64,000 nt of DNA from Mycobacterium bohemicum DSM 44277. Its GTDB lineage: Bacteria > Actinomycetota > Actinomycetes > Mycobacteriales > Mycobacteriaceae. Positions 7,298 through 16,123 of this stretch are shown here, piece by piece. The notes beneath the pieces were generated by a model. That model was not told the DNA's origin and did no database searches. It was given only the letters and a program-made list of their open reading frames with translations. Within the stretch, counting starts at the first letter, position 1. Each line of letters begins with the position of its first letter. Made by a program: the position numbers and the translations under genes. The stretch is taken from positions 924,333-988,332 of the forward strand of contig NZ_CSTD01000001.1 of the NCBI RefSeq assembly GCF_001053185.1, given 5' to 3'.

Positions 7298-8908
7298 GTG
7301 AGTCAGGGTCAACAGCGTGCCGACGCCGGGCAACAGCCAGCCTGGGCGCCGTTGCACAGCCGCGTGTACCGCGCCCTGTTCATCGCGCAGTTGGCCTCCA
7401 ATATCGGCACGTGGATGCAAACGGTAGCGGCCCAATGGTTTTTGGTGGAGAAGCACAGCAGCGACGTCATGGTCGCCCTGGTTCAGACGGCGACTCTTGG
7501 ACCGACGCTGATTTTGGCTTTATTCGCCGGCGTGCTCGCCGATCTGTTTGACCGACGGCGGTTGCTGATTGTTCTTCAGTCATATGCGGTGCTGGTGGCG
7601 CTGGCTCTGGCCGTGCTGACATACCTCGGCCGGCTCACTCCGACCTCGCTGTTGTGGTTTACCGTGGCCATCGGTTGCTCGGCTGCGCTGACGGGTCCGG
7701 CCTGGCAGGCGATCCAGCCCGAGGTCGTCCCGCGTGAGCAGATACCGGCTGCCTCGACTCTGGGCAGCGTCGCGGGGAATGCCGCCCGAGCAATCGGGCC
7801 GGCAATCGGCGGTGTTGTGGTCGCATTATCCGGACCGGCGGCGGCGTTCGCGCTCAATGCAGTGTCGTTTGCCGGAGTCATTTTTGCCCTGGTTTCCTGG
7901 AAACGACCCAAGCAATTCGCGGCGATCGAGAGAGAGCCATTCGGCCACGCCATCCTCACGGGACTGCTCTACGTCAATAACAGTCCCATCTTCCGCCGGA
8001 TCCTCTTGCGCGCAGTCCTTTTCCTGTTTCCGGCGTCGGCGGTGCTGGCGCTGCTGCCGGTGGCCGCCGCCCACCGCTGGCACCTGGGGGCCAGCGGCTA
8101 TGGTGTCGCGCTGGCGGCTATCGGTTTTGGTGCCGTCCTCTCCGTCGTGTTTGCCGCAACGTTGCACCAGAGGATGTCCGACAACGTGTTGCTCACGGGG
8201 TCTGCCGCTGTGTACGGTTTTGCGCCGCTGGCGATGGCCTGGCTGCCATTCGCCGCGGCGATGCCTATCTTGGTGTTGTCGGGGATGTCGTGGCTGATCA
8301 CGTTGACGACGTTGAACGCCGCGGCGCAACTCTCGTTGCCGCGGTGGGTGCGTGCCCGCGGGTTGTCGGCCTACCTGCTGGCCGCGACGGGAGCTCAGGC
8401 AATCGGCTCCTACGTGTGGGGTGCCATCGCGACGCGGGCGGGTCTCGACGTCGCGTTGCTTGGCTCCGCGGTGATGCTGGGGGCCGTTGCGCTCAGCGTC
8501 GCCGTCCTTCCGCTGCGGCCGTGCACCGGGTTGCTGAGCGTCGACATTTCCACGGCCTGGCCGTCACCGACGCTTGTGTTCGAACCGTGCCCCGACGATG
8601 GCCCGGTGCTGGTAACCGTCCGCTACCAAGTTCCAGCCGAGAACCTCCATGACTTCATCGAGGCGATGACGGCGGTGAGGCAGTCACGGCTGCGAACGGG
8701 TGGACACAGTTGGCGGCTGTATCACAGTGCCGGACAACCGGATACATTTCTCGAGAGATTCACCGTGGGGTCCTGGACCGAATTTGAGCGTCAGCGCACC
8801 GAGCGCTGGTTGGAATACGACACTGAGGGCGTCAAACGGGCGATTGGCTTCACCGTCGACCACGAGCGAATGTATGAGTACTTCCTCGCTCTGCGCCTAC
8901 GCCGATAG
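7298..8908 (+). CDS. MFS transporter with C-terminal ABM-like domain (MFS_3/EntS type)
   Basis: The protein of about 536 residues begins with an MFS domain of the MFS_3 type. NIGTWMQTVAAQWFLVE is helix 1, LFAGVLADLFDRRRLLI is the conserved loop 2-3 motif, and further membrane pairs run to about residue 420. The C-terminal 110 residues (from VLVTVRYQVPAENLHDFIEAM to the end) are soluble and resemble the ferredoxin-like ABM fold that often ends this transporter family. Members export siderophores or drugs by proton antiport. Start choice is uncertain: GTG at 7295 or 7298, with no strong ribosome-binding site. Confidence 0.85.
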   Translation: MSQGQQRADAGQQPAWAPLHSRVYRALFIAQLASNIGTWMQTVAAQWFLVEKHSSDVMVALVQTATLGPTLILALFAGVLADLFDRRRLLIVLQSYAVLVALALAVLTYLGRLTPTSLLWFTVAIGCSAALTGPAWQAIQPEVVPREQIPAASTLGSVAGNAARAIGPAIGGVVVALSGPAAAFALNAVSFAGVIFALVSWKRPKQFAAIEREPFGHAILTGLLYVNNSPIFRRILLRAVLFLFPASAVLALLPVAAAHRWHLGASGYGVALAAIGFGAVLSVVFAATLHQRMSDNVLLTGSAAVYGFAPLAMAWLPFAAAMPILVLSGMSWLITLTTLNAAAQLSLPRWVRARGLSAYLLAATGAQAIGSYVWGAIATRAGLDVALLGSAVMLGAVALSVAVLPLRPCTGLLSVDISTAWPSPTLVFEPCPDDGPVLVTVRYQVPAENLHDFIEAMTAVRQSRLRTGGHSWRLYHSAGQPDTFLERFTVGSWTEFERQRTERWLEYDTEGVKRAIGFTVDHERMYEYFLALRLRR

Positions 8909-9038
8909 GCACCGCAACACTCATTCGACGTCGTCCGACTCACTGGTCTTGCACAACCCACTTTGACCGGACCGATTTGGTCATCCAGTCCTGATTCAGC
9001 TTCCCGCATTTGAGGTTTCGTGGTAACCCTGATTCTCA

Positions 9039-10490
9039 TCAGCTGCTGTTGATCAGCACCATCAGCCCGTAGTCCATGTGGATCTGCTGATGGCAGTGCA
9101 GCAGCGACAATCCGGGCTGGTCGGCCACGAAGTCGACCTCCATGCTCTGGTAGCCGCCGAGCATCGCGACGTCTTTGCGCACGCCGGCGGTCGGGGTGCC
9201 GGCGATGCGGGTGATCTCAAATGTGTGCCGGTGCAGATGCATCGGGTGCAGGTCGTCGGTGGCGTTGCGGAAGCGCAGCCGGTAGCGCCCGTCGCGGTGA
9301 AGATGCAGGACCGGCTGGTTGGTGCTCATGGAGTACGCGGTGCCGTTGATCGTCCAGACGTTGAAGCCGTTGTCGGCGGCGTTGCGCTTCTCGATGAGCA
9401 TCTCAAGGGTCTGCTCCGACGGGGGCGGGGGTGCGGGGTTGGGCGGCGCGAACAGTCGGTAGTCCCACGTGAACGGCGGGGGGGCCGCCCTTGGGGGGCC
9501 CCCGCCGCTCCCGGCGTATTCCACCACGATGCCCATGCCGTGGCCGCGGTCATCGTCGCTGAGGTCACCGAGCACCCATACCCCCGGATTGCTCATCGTG
9601 ACGAGCGCCGAGATGCGTTCACCCGCGCCGAGCCACAGCACCGGGACCGGTGCCGGGCGGGGAACAGGGTTGCCGTCCAGGGCGACCACGTCGAATGTGT
9701 GTCCGGGCAGGGCCAGGCTCCGGGTTTCGGTGGCGCTGCCGTTGAGCACGTGCAGCAGCACCCGCTGGCCGGTTCGCACGCGGATGGGCTCGCCGTGGCC
9801 GAGCATCCGGCCGTTGACGGCGAACGCGCCGTAGCTGACCTCGTTGCCGTGCGGGTCGCCCCGCGCCAGGGAGGCGGCCATCGACGCCTCGCCTTTTTGT
9901 TTCAGGTCGGGGTCCTGCTCGCCGGCCAGGAAGTCGCTGGCCATGTCGCCGCCCCGGGTGAAGCTCGGCTCGAACTCCTTGAGGGTCAAAAAGATCTCTT
10001 GGTCGTAGGCACCGGTATCCGCTTTCGGTTCGATGTAAACCGGGCCGACCAGCCCGCTGTATGCACCGCGCGCCAGGTCGGCCCGTGGGACCACGTGGGT
10101 GTGATAGAAGCGGAAGCCGGCCGGGCCGGGGACGAAGCTGATGCGCCGCATGCCGCGCGCGGGGATGTACGGCGTCCCCTCCTCGGCCGCGCCGTCGACG
10201 TCGGTGCCCACGTGCTGGCCATGCCAGTGCAGCTGCTCGGGAAAGTCGGTGTCGTTGAAGATGTCCACCCACGTTCTCCGGCCTTCGGTGAACCGCAACA
10301 GCGGGCCCGGGAACTGGCCGTTGTAGGTCAGGGTCGACACGATGCGACCGGGCGCCAATTCGACGGACCCGGTCCCGATCCTCAGCGTGTAGTCGGCCTT
10401 GCCGCCGGGCGCGGGCCTCGAACATGCCGCGCCGCCCGTCAGGGCGATCAGGCCCCTGAGGAAGTCGCGGCGGTCGATCGCCACGGTCAT
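9039..10490 (-). CDS. Multicopper oxidase, Tat-exported
   Basis: The 483-residue protein starts with a Tat signal (RRDFLRG at residues 7-13, then a hydrophobic stretch). All copper ligand blocks are present: HWH at 88-90, HTH at 130-132, HPMHLHRH in the last domain, and HCHQQIH at 465-471. The residue in the type-1 copper axial position (476) is Leu, not Met, as in high-potential laccases. Family members oxidise Cu(I), Fe(II), Mn(II), phenols or other small reductants at the cell surface. The ATG overlaps the stop of the ArsR-ArsC fusion gene by 4 nt, so both are one transcript. Confidence 0.9.
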   Translation of the reverse strand: MTVAIDRRDFLRGLIALTGGAACSRPAPGGKADYTLRIGTGSVELAPGRIVSTLTYNGQFPGPLLRFTEGRRTWVDIFNDTDFPEQLHWHGQHVGTDVDGAAEEGTPYIPARGMRRISFVPGPAGFRFYHTHVVPRADLARGAYSGLVGPVYIEPKADTGAYDQEIFLTLKEFEPSFTRGGDMASDFLAGEQDPDLKQKGEASMAASLARGDPHGNEVSYGAFAVNGRMLGHGEPIRVRTGQRVLLHVLNGSATETRSLALPGHTFDVVALDGNPVPRPAPVPVLWLGAGERISALVTMSNPGVWVLGDLSDDDRGHGMGIVVEYAGSGGGPPRAAPPPFTWDYRLFAPPNPAPPPPSEQTLEMLIEKRNAADNGFNVWTINGTAYSMSTNQPVLHLHRDGRYRLRFRNATDDLHPMHLHRHTFEITRIAGTPTAGVRKDVAMLGGYQSMEVDFVADQPGLSLLHCHQQIHMDYGLMVLINSS

Positions 10491-11239
10491 CGCTTCTCGC
10501 GGTCTACGCCGAGAACGGGCAGCAGGTAGTCGATTCGGTCGTTGAGTTCGATTGCCACGCGCCGGAATTCGGGGTAGCTTCCGGTCGCCGACGGATCGGG
10601 CAGGCTCCAGTGCATCGTCGGGTCCACGCCGTGGTCGCCGGCGTACTCGCGCACCTTGTCGCACAGGGTGATCACGTGGTCGAACCGTCGGCGGGCGACC
10701 GCGGCCACGGCTCGCGGGCGGCGGTCGCCGAGGTCGATCCCGTACATCTCGCGCATGACCCGTACCGCGCTGCGGTGGATGTGCGGCTTGGGATGGCTGC
10801 CCGCGCTCGACGCGCGGATGCGGCCGCGGGCCTTGAGCTTCAGCAGCGCCTCGGCCATCGGCGAGCGCGCGCTGTTTCCGGTGCACAAGAACAACACCGC
10901 GCGTGCGGCGGGATTGGCGACGCGGGCCGGCGCGAGCGCCGGATGCAGTGCGGTCGCGGCCTCGGTGAAACCGGCCGCGCATGCGCGCAGGTTCAGGTGG
11001 TAGTAGCTGTCACGCCCGTCGAAAGTGCTGCGGCGCGCACCGACCAACCCGGCCGACCGCAACAGGCGTAGGTGATAGGAGACAAGGCTCTGCGTTTCGC
11101 CTGCGGCAGCGGCCAATTCGCGCACGCGGCGGTCGCCCGAGGCGAGCTCGGTGAGCAGCACCCAACGCAGCGGGTGCGACGCCATCTGTATGAGCGGGGG
11201 GACCACCGCCCGATCGGTCGGCACGATCCGACAATACAT
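10487..11239 (-). CDS. ArsR-type repressor fused to LMW-PTP-type arsenate reductase (ArsR-ArsC)
   Basis: The 250-residue protein has a winged-helix ArsR domain (about residues 15-95, recognition region TQSLVSYHLRLLRSAGLV) followed by an LMW phosphatase/arsenate reductase domain (about 113-245). The CX5R anion loop CTGNSAR is at 119-125, a second Cys (C193 in VITLCDKV) sits where ArsC has its resolving cysteine, and LPDPS near 213-217 is the DP loop. The third Cys used by thioredoxin-coupled ArsC is absent, which points to mycothiol coupling. I chose ATG 11239 because it leaves a natural ArsR N-terminus; the codon overlaps a 16-bp palindrome, so the mRNA may be nearly leaderless. It is upstream of and overlaps the multicopper oxidase gene. 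Confidence 0.85.
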   Translation of the reverse strand: MYCRIVPTDRAVVPPLIQMASHPLRWVLLTELASGDRRVRELAAAAGETQSLVSYHLRLLRSAGLVGARRSTFDGRDSYYHLNLRACAAGFTEAATALHPALAPARVANPAARAVLFLCTGNSARSPMAEALLKLKARGRIRASSAGSHPKPHIHRSAVRVMREMYGIDLGDRRPRAVAAVARRRFDHVITLCDKVREYAGDHGVDPTMHWSLPDPSATGSYPEFRRVAIELNDRIDYLLPVLGVDREKR

Positions 11240-11253
11240 CAAATGCATTTGAT
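11238..11253. promoter_or_regulatory. Operator for the ArsR-ArsC fusion (16-bp palindrome)
   Basis: ATCAAATGCATTTGAT is a perfect palindrome. It matches the general ArsR-family form (AT-rich inverted repeat around TGCA) and covers the start codon of the arsR-arsC gene, with the divergent permease gene starting 63 bp away. Autorepression and shared control of both transcripts are likely. Confidence 0.65.
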
Positions 11254-11315
11254 AGGTTGGCGGCGCGGAATGCCTTCTCAGTTGCGTTCTGCACCCGGCG
11301 ATCTGAGGAGACGCG

Positions 11316-12560
11316 GTGTCCGGCGATGGTGAGCTTCGGCGCAGCCTGGGCGTGTTCGACGCGGTGGTCATCGGGCTGGGTTCCATGCTGGGCGCCGGGA
11401 TTTTCGCCGCCCTCGGCCCCGCCGCGCGCGCCGCCGGGACCGGGCTGCTGCTGGGCCTGGCGGTGGCCGCCGCGGTGGCCTACTGCAACGCCACCTCCTC
11501 GGCGCGGCTGGCGGCCCTCTACCCCACCTCCGGTGGCACATATGTGTACGGCCGGAAACGGCTGGGCGAGTTCTGGGGATATCTGGCGGGGTGGGGCTTC
11601 GTCGTCGGCAAGACGGCGTCGTGCGCCGCGATGGCGTTGACGTTCGGCGCCTATACGATTCCCGCGCATGCCCGCCCGGCGGCGGTCGCCGCGGTGGTGG
11701 CGCTGACCGCGGTGAACTACGCCGGGGTGCGCAAGTCGGCCTGGCTGACGAGGGCCATCGTCGCTTGTGTCCTTGTGGTGCTCGCCGCGGTGGTCGTCGC
11801 CGTCTTCGGCTCGGCCGCACCACCCGCCGGACTGCACCTGACGGGCTTCACCGCGGGGGGCGTGATCCAGGCCGCGGGCCTGTTGTTCTTTGCCTTCGCC
11901 GGATACGCCCGCATCGCCACTCTGGGAGAGGAGGTGCGCGATCCGCGACGCACCATCCCCCGGGCGATCCCGCTGGCGCTCGGTATCGCCCTGGCCGTCT
12001 ACGCGCTGGTGGCCGTCGCCGCGCTCACCGCGCTGGGACCGCAGCGCCTGGCCGGGGCCACCGCGCCGCTGACCGAGGCGGTGCGGGCGTCCGGGGCGGC
12101 GTGGCTGGTTCCGGTGGTGCGGGTCGGCGCGGCGGTGGCGGCGCTGGGTTCGTTGCTGGCGCTGATCCTGGGGGTCTCGCGGACCACCCTCGCCATGGCC
12201 AGGGATCGTCACCTGCCGCACCCGTTGACCGCCGTGCACCCACGCGTTCAGGTCCCGCACCGCGCCGAGCTCGTCATCGGCGTCGCGGTCACCGTGCTGG
12301 CCGCCACCGTCGACCTTCGCGGAGCGATCGGCTTCTCCTCCTTCGCGGTGCTGATCTATTACGCGGTCGCCAACGCGTCGGCCGCCACGCTCACGAGGGA
12401 CGAGGGTCGTCCGCATCTGGCGATTCCGTGGATCGGACTGATCGGGTGCGTGGTGCTGGCGCTCGGCATGCCCCTGTCGTCGGTCCTGTCCGGGCTGACA
12501 GTGCTGGGCGTCGGCGCCGCCGCCTACGCCGTGCGGCGAGCGGTTGGCCGGCGCCGCTGA
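11316..12560 (+). CDS. APC-family amino acid/polyamine permease
   Basis: The 414-residue protein has about twelve membrane segments and the APC signature at helix 1 (VVIGLGSMLGAGIFAALGPAA) followed by YPTSGGTYVYGRKRLGEFWGYLAGW. Helix 6 has FFAFAGYARIATLGEEVRDPRRTIPRAI, the conserved substrate-binding region. It is a proton-coupled importer or exchanger of amino acids or amines; the substrate is unknown. GTG 11316 is preceded by GAGGAG at good spacing. It is divergent from the ArsR-ArsC/multicopper oxidase transcript across a palindromic operator. Confidence 0.88.
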   Translation: MSGDGELRRSLGVFDAVVIGLGSMLGAGIFAALGPAARAAGTGLLLGLAVAAAVAYCNATSSARLAALYPTSGGTYVYGRKRLGEFWGYLAGWGFVVGKTASCAAMALTFGAYTIPAHARPAAVAAVVALTAVNYAGVRKSAWLTRAIVACVLVVLAAVVVAVFGSAAPPAGLHLTGFTAGGVIQAAGLLFFAFAGYARIATLGEEVRDPRRTIPRAIPLALGIALAVYALVAVAALTALGPQRLAGATAPLTEAVRASGAAWLVPVVRVGAAVAALGSLLALILGVSRTTLAMARDRHLPHPLTAVHPRVQVPHRAELVIGVAVTVLAATVDLRGAIGFSSFAVLIYYAVANASAATLTRDEGRPHLAIPWIGLIGCVVLALGMPLSSVLSGLTVLGVGAAAYAVRRAVGRRR

Positions 12561-12607
12561 GGGCGGCGTTTTTAACCACGCCCGCCCGCAGCTGCAACAC
12601 TGGGTTG

Positions 12608-13114
12608 ATGGCCGGTCCCGGGGTGGAACCTTTCGAGAAGATCGTCGCGCTGCTGAACTATCCGATGTTCGTGGTGACCACGCGATCCGGCGGCCCCGAT
12701 GCCATGCGGGCCGGTTGCCTGGTGGGCTTCGCGAGCCAGACCAGCATCCACCCGCCCCGCTTCCTGATCGGGCTGTCCCGGCGCAATCACACGTTCCGGG
12801 TGGCCGGGGACGCCACCCATCTGGCTGTGCACGTGTTCGACCGCGATCACCTCGACGTCGTGGAGCTGTTCGGCAGCCAGACCGGCGACAAGGTCGACAA
12901 GTTCGAGCGCTGCGCGTGGCACAGCGGCCCGGAGCACATGCCCATCCTCGACGACGCGGCGGCCTGGTTCGTCGGGTCGATCGTCGACCGATTCGGGCTC
13001 GGCGATCACGTCGGGCACCTGCTGGCCCCGGTCGACGGAAAGGCCCCGGAGGAGCTGGAGGAGTGGGTGTCCTTCGGCGACGTGCACCACCTGCAGCCGG
13101 GCCACGAGGCCTAA
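12608..13114 (+). CDS. Flavin reductase-domain protein
   Basis: The 168-residue protein shows the split-barrel flavin reductase pattern: YPMFVVTTRSGG at the start, AGCLVGFASQTSIHPPRFLIGLSRRNHT as the FMN-binding block, and THLAVHVFDRDHLDVVELFG with the conserved late region. Such proteins reduce flavin with NAD(P)H for a partner monooxygenase, or keep FMN bound. ATG 12608 is the first start that gives the full fold. The downstream RibD-C gene begins 3 nt after the stop, so both form one operon. Confidence 0.85.
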   Translation: MAGPGVEPFEKIVALLNYPMFVVTTRSGGPDAMRAGCLVGFASQTSIHPPRFLIGLSRRNHTFRVAGDATHLAVHVFDRDHLDVVELFGSQTGDKVDKFERCAWHSGPEHMPILDDAAAWFVGSIVDRFGLGDHVGHLLAPVDGKAPEELEEWVSFGDVHHLQPGHEA

Positions 13115-13117
13115 GCG

Positions 13118-13831
13118 GTGCCGCCTCCGCGGGTGGGCGCCGTGGCCGACGTCGCCGAGCTCGTGTCGTTCTACGCCGACGCCCCGGACGGCGTGCGGGT
13201 CAACATGATCTTCAGCGCCGACGGCGCCGCAGCGTTCGGCGGAAGGGCAGGTCCGCTGTCCTGCCCCGCCGATCAGGAGTTGCTGAGGATTCTTCGCGGT
13301 TTCGCCGACGTGGTCGTGGTGGGCGCCGGCACCGCGCGCGCCGAGAACTATGGGCCGGTGCGGCTCACCGATGCCCAGCGCGCCCGCCGCAACGACGAGG
13401 GGCGGACCGCCCCGCCGCCGGTCGCGGTGGTGAGCCGCACCGGTGACCTCCCGGCGCGGCTGTTCAGCGACCCCGACCAGCCACCGATCCTGCTGACCTG
13501 CGCCCGGGCCGCCGCGCGACGCGAGATCGACCCCTCCCACCGGCTGCGGGTGATCGTGGCCGGCGAAATCTCCGTCGACGTGGCGCACGCGGTCGGGTCG
13601 CTGCGGGCCGAGGGCATGCACCGCATCCTGTGCGAGGGCGGACCGACCCTGCTCGACGAGCTGGTCGACGCCGACGCCGTCGCCGAGGTCTGCGTGACGC
13701 TCGCCCCCAAGCTCGCGGGCAGCCAGCCCGTGGGGCACAGGGCACCGTCCCGGCTGCCCGTCCCGCACACGATGCGGCTCGCGCATACGTTGGTTCACGA
13801 CGACTACGTGTTCCTGCGCTATTGCCGCTGA
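13118..13831 (+). CDS. RibD C-terminal domain (pyrimidine reductase family) protein
   Basis: The 237-residue protein has the dihydrofolate reductase-like RibD_C fold: VNMIFSADGAAAF near residue 30, VVVVGAGTARAENYG around 65-80 and ILCEGGPTLLDELVDADAVAEVCVTLAPKL near 170-200. Stand-alone RibD_C proteins in mycobacteria belong to the pyrimidine reductase family and may act on deazaflavin- or pterin-like compounds. The start is a GTG 3 nt downstream of the flavin reductase gene. Pairing with a flavin reductase suggests flavin-related redox chemistry; the substrate is unknown. Confidence 0.87.
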   Translation: MPPPRVGAVADVAELVSFYADAPDGVRVNMIFSADGAAAFGGRAGPLSCPADQELLRILRGFADVVVVGAGTARAENYGPVRLTDAQRARRNDEGRTAPPPVAVVSRTGDLPARLFSDPDQPPILLTCARAAARREIDPSHRLRVIVAGEISVDVAHAVGSLRAEGMHRILCEGGPTLLDELVDADAVAEVCVTLAPKLAGSQPVGHRAPSRLPVPHTMRLAHTLVHDDYVFLRYCR

Positions 13832-13992
13832 GCCGGCACCGGCCGCGGTGGCTTCCGTCGGCATGCAGCGCGACGCGCTGCTTCCTACAATGAGAGTTTG
13901 GGGAACGCCTTCATCGATTGGCCCGGGCGGCATCATCGCCAGCGTGCCGCCGCGGACTTCTCGCGGGCACACACAGGAGGACCATCGGCCAC

Positions 13993-14334
13993 GTGAGCGA
14001 TCCAACCGACGAGGACGAATACCGCAACCTGGCCGTGAACCGGCTGCGCCCCAACGAGGTTCAGTGGGCGCTGAACCACGATGCCGTCCATGGGATCGGC
14101 TACGCGTTCCGGAACCCCGTCGCCGTCGCCGAATCCCTCGACGATCCGCACGACGACCGCAAGACGTACCTCATCCGGGTCAAGCGCACTGACCTTGCCT
14201 ACGCGCTGGAAAAGATCAACGACTGGATCGCCAAGAACCCCGGCCCGGCCGGGATGCAGGCGTACGGCTTCGTCCGGGCGCTCTCGAGGGAGGGGCTCGG
14301 CGAACGCCGAACCGGTGACGAGGAACGCCGCTGA
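13993..14334 (+). CDS. Conserved mycobacterial protein of unknown function
   Basis: The 113-residue soluble protein starts at a GTG preceded by ACACAGGAGG at ribosome-binding distance. It is acidic, with no signal or membrane segment; phrases such as RPNEVQWALNHDAVHGIGYAFRNPVAVAESLDDP and RTDLAYALEKINDWI suggest a compact helical fold. I know no function for it. It sits just upstream of the pknE-type kinase gene on the same strand, 110 bp apart. Confidence 0.75.
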   Translation: MSDPTDEDEYRNLAVNRLRPNEVQWALNHDAVHGIGYAFRNPVAVAESLDDPHDDRKTYLIRVKRTDLAYALEKINDWIAKNPGPAGMQAYGFVRALSREGLGERRTGDEERR

Positions 14335-14444
14335 TCGGGGGCACGTCGGTGTAGCCGGCTTTCACGATTCACCGTGCCCAGCGGTCGGCCCTAGCACTAG
14401 CCTTATCCCGGAAGTGCCGCCGCGTTCTGGTGAGGAGTCGGGCG

Positions 14445-16041
14445 ATGAGTGACGCGACCGCTGGGTCGCGGGAGGGCTCGCAGTTCGGGCCCTACCTGCT
14501 GCGGCGGTTGGTGGGGCGCGGCGGCATGGGCGACGTCTATGAGGCCGAGGACACGGTGCGAGACAGGATCGTGGCGCTCAAGCTGATGTCCCAGACGTTG
14601 TCCAACGACCCGGTGTTCCGCTCGCGGATGCAGCGCGAAGCCCGCACCGCGGGGCGGCTGCAGGAACCGCACGTCGTCCCGATTCACGACTACGGCGAGA
14701 TCGACGGCCAGCTCTACGTGGACATGCGCCTGATCGACGGCAAGGACCTGGGCACCATCCTGAAGCGCTACGGCCCGCTGTCGCCGCCGCGGGCGGTGGC
14801 GATCATCCGCCAGATCGGCTCGGCGCTGGACGCGGCCCACGCCGCCGGGGTGCTGCACCGCGACGTCAAGCCCGAGAACATCCTGGTGAGCAGGGACGAT
14901 TTCGCCTATCTGGTCGACTTCGGCATCGCCAGCGCCACCTCGGACGAGAAGCTGACGCAATTCGGCACCACCGTGGGCACCGTCAAGTACATGGCCCCCG
15001 AGCGGTTCAGCGACGCCGGCGTGACCCCCCGCGCCGACATCTACGCCCTGGCCTGCGTGCTCTACGAGTGCCTGACCGGCTCGCCGCCCTACGCCGGAGA
15101 CCAGCTCAGTGTGATGGGCGCGCACCTCAACCAGCCGCCCCCGCGGCCCAGCGCGGCGCGGCCCACTATTTCGGCGGCACTCGATCCGGTGATCGCGAAG
15201 GGGATGGCGAAGAACCCCGCCGACCGCTACGCCACCTGCGGTGACCTGTCGGCGGCGGCTTACGCCGCGCTCGAGACGCCCGATCGGGACCGCGCGACCG
15301 ACATCCTGGAGCGCAGCCAGGTGGCGAGCCCGCCCGCGCTGGCGACGTACAACGCCCCGGGCGCGCCGTCTGGCAACCGCCGCAGTGGTGGCCGTGGTCG
15401 GACTGGTCCTCGTCGTGGTGCACCCGTGGCGATCGGACCGCGAAGCCCCGCCCGCGGCGCCGCAGCCGGCACCGGACGCGGTCGCGCTCCGGGTCCTCGA
15501 CGACGGCGTCTACATCGGCAGCTCGGCCGCCGCCACGACGATCGACATCTTCAACGAACCCATCTGCCCGCCGTGCGGCAGTTTCATCAGGTCGAATTTC
15601 AACGACATCGACACCGCGGTCAACAACAAGAAGCTCGCCGTGCGCTATCACCTGCTGAATTTCCTGGACGAGAAATCGCACAGCAAGACCTATTCGACCC
15701 GCGCGGTGGCGGCCAGTTATTGCGTTGCGGCGCAGAATGATCCGACGGTATACAGCAGCTTCTACTCCGGGCTGTTCGCCAGCACCTTCCAGCCCCAGGA
15801 GGATGCGGCCGAGGATCGCGCCGACGGTGAGCTCGCCGAGCTCGCCAGGACCGTCGGCGCCGAGGCTTCCGTGCTGACCTGCATCAAGTCCGGCGACGAC
15901 GTCGGCACCGCGAAGGCCAAGGCCGCCAACGGATACACGACGCTGTCCGGGCTCAACGCCAATGCCACGCCGTACGTGTGGGACGGGACGTCGTCGGTGA
16001 ACTACCAGGACGCCACGTGGCTCACCAAGCTGATCGGGTAG
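14445..16041 (+). pseudogene. pknE: pknE-type receptor Ser/Thr kinase with DsbA-like sensor, interrupted by a frameshift
   Basis: The first frame (ATG 14445, SD GAGGAG) encodes a complete Hanks kinase: GRGGMGDV loop at 24-31, Lys46, HRDVKPEN, DFG and GTVGTVKYMAPERF. It closely resembles M. tuberculosis PknE through DRATDILERSQVA. Near 15360-15375 the reading frame must shift by +1: from there the second frame gives the membrane helix (LATAAVVAVVGLVLVVV), HPWRSD, and the extracellular thioredoxin-like domain with ICPPCGSF and a C-terminus ending at the TAG at 16039. Without the shift the first frame reads about 120 Arg-rich residues to 15740. The proline-rich linker before the helix is also much shorter than in PknE. 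It is either a real truncation that leaves a soluble kinase, or a sequence error. Confidence 0.8.
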
Positions 16042-16053
16042 CGCTCCCCCGGC

Positions 16054-16114
16054 GCCGAGATTGCCGCTGCGGCCGTGCCAGGCCACCGAGCACAGCCCTC
16101 ACGGCAATCTCGAC
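16054..16114. terminator. Long inverted repeat between convergent pknE and type III glutamine synthetase genes
   Basis: CGAGATTGCCG (16056-16066) and CGGCAATCTCG (16102-16112) are perfect 11-bp arms around 35 bases. It lies in the short gap between convergent stops and could form a bidirectional terminator hairpin. As far as I recall, similar inverted repeats recur between mycobacterial genes, so it may also be a dispersed repeat. Confidence 0.5.
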
Positions 16115-16123
16115 GCCCGGGTC

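Noticed and set aside
9078..10529. A 483-residue plus-strand frame opposite the multicopper oxidase
   Set aside because: High GC opens the antisense frame; the minus strand has all copper-binding motifs, so this is a shadow.
12572..14005. A 477-residue minus-strand frame opposite the flavin reductase and RibD_C genes
   Set aside because: No family motif, and both plus-strand genes are convincing.
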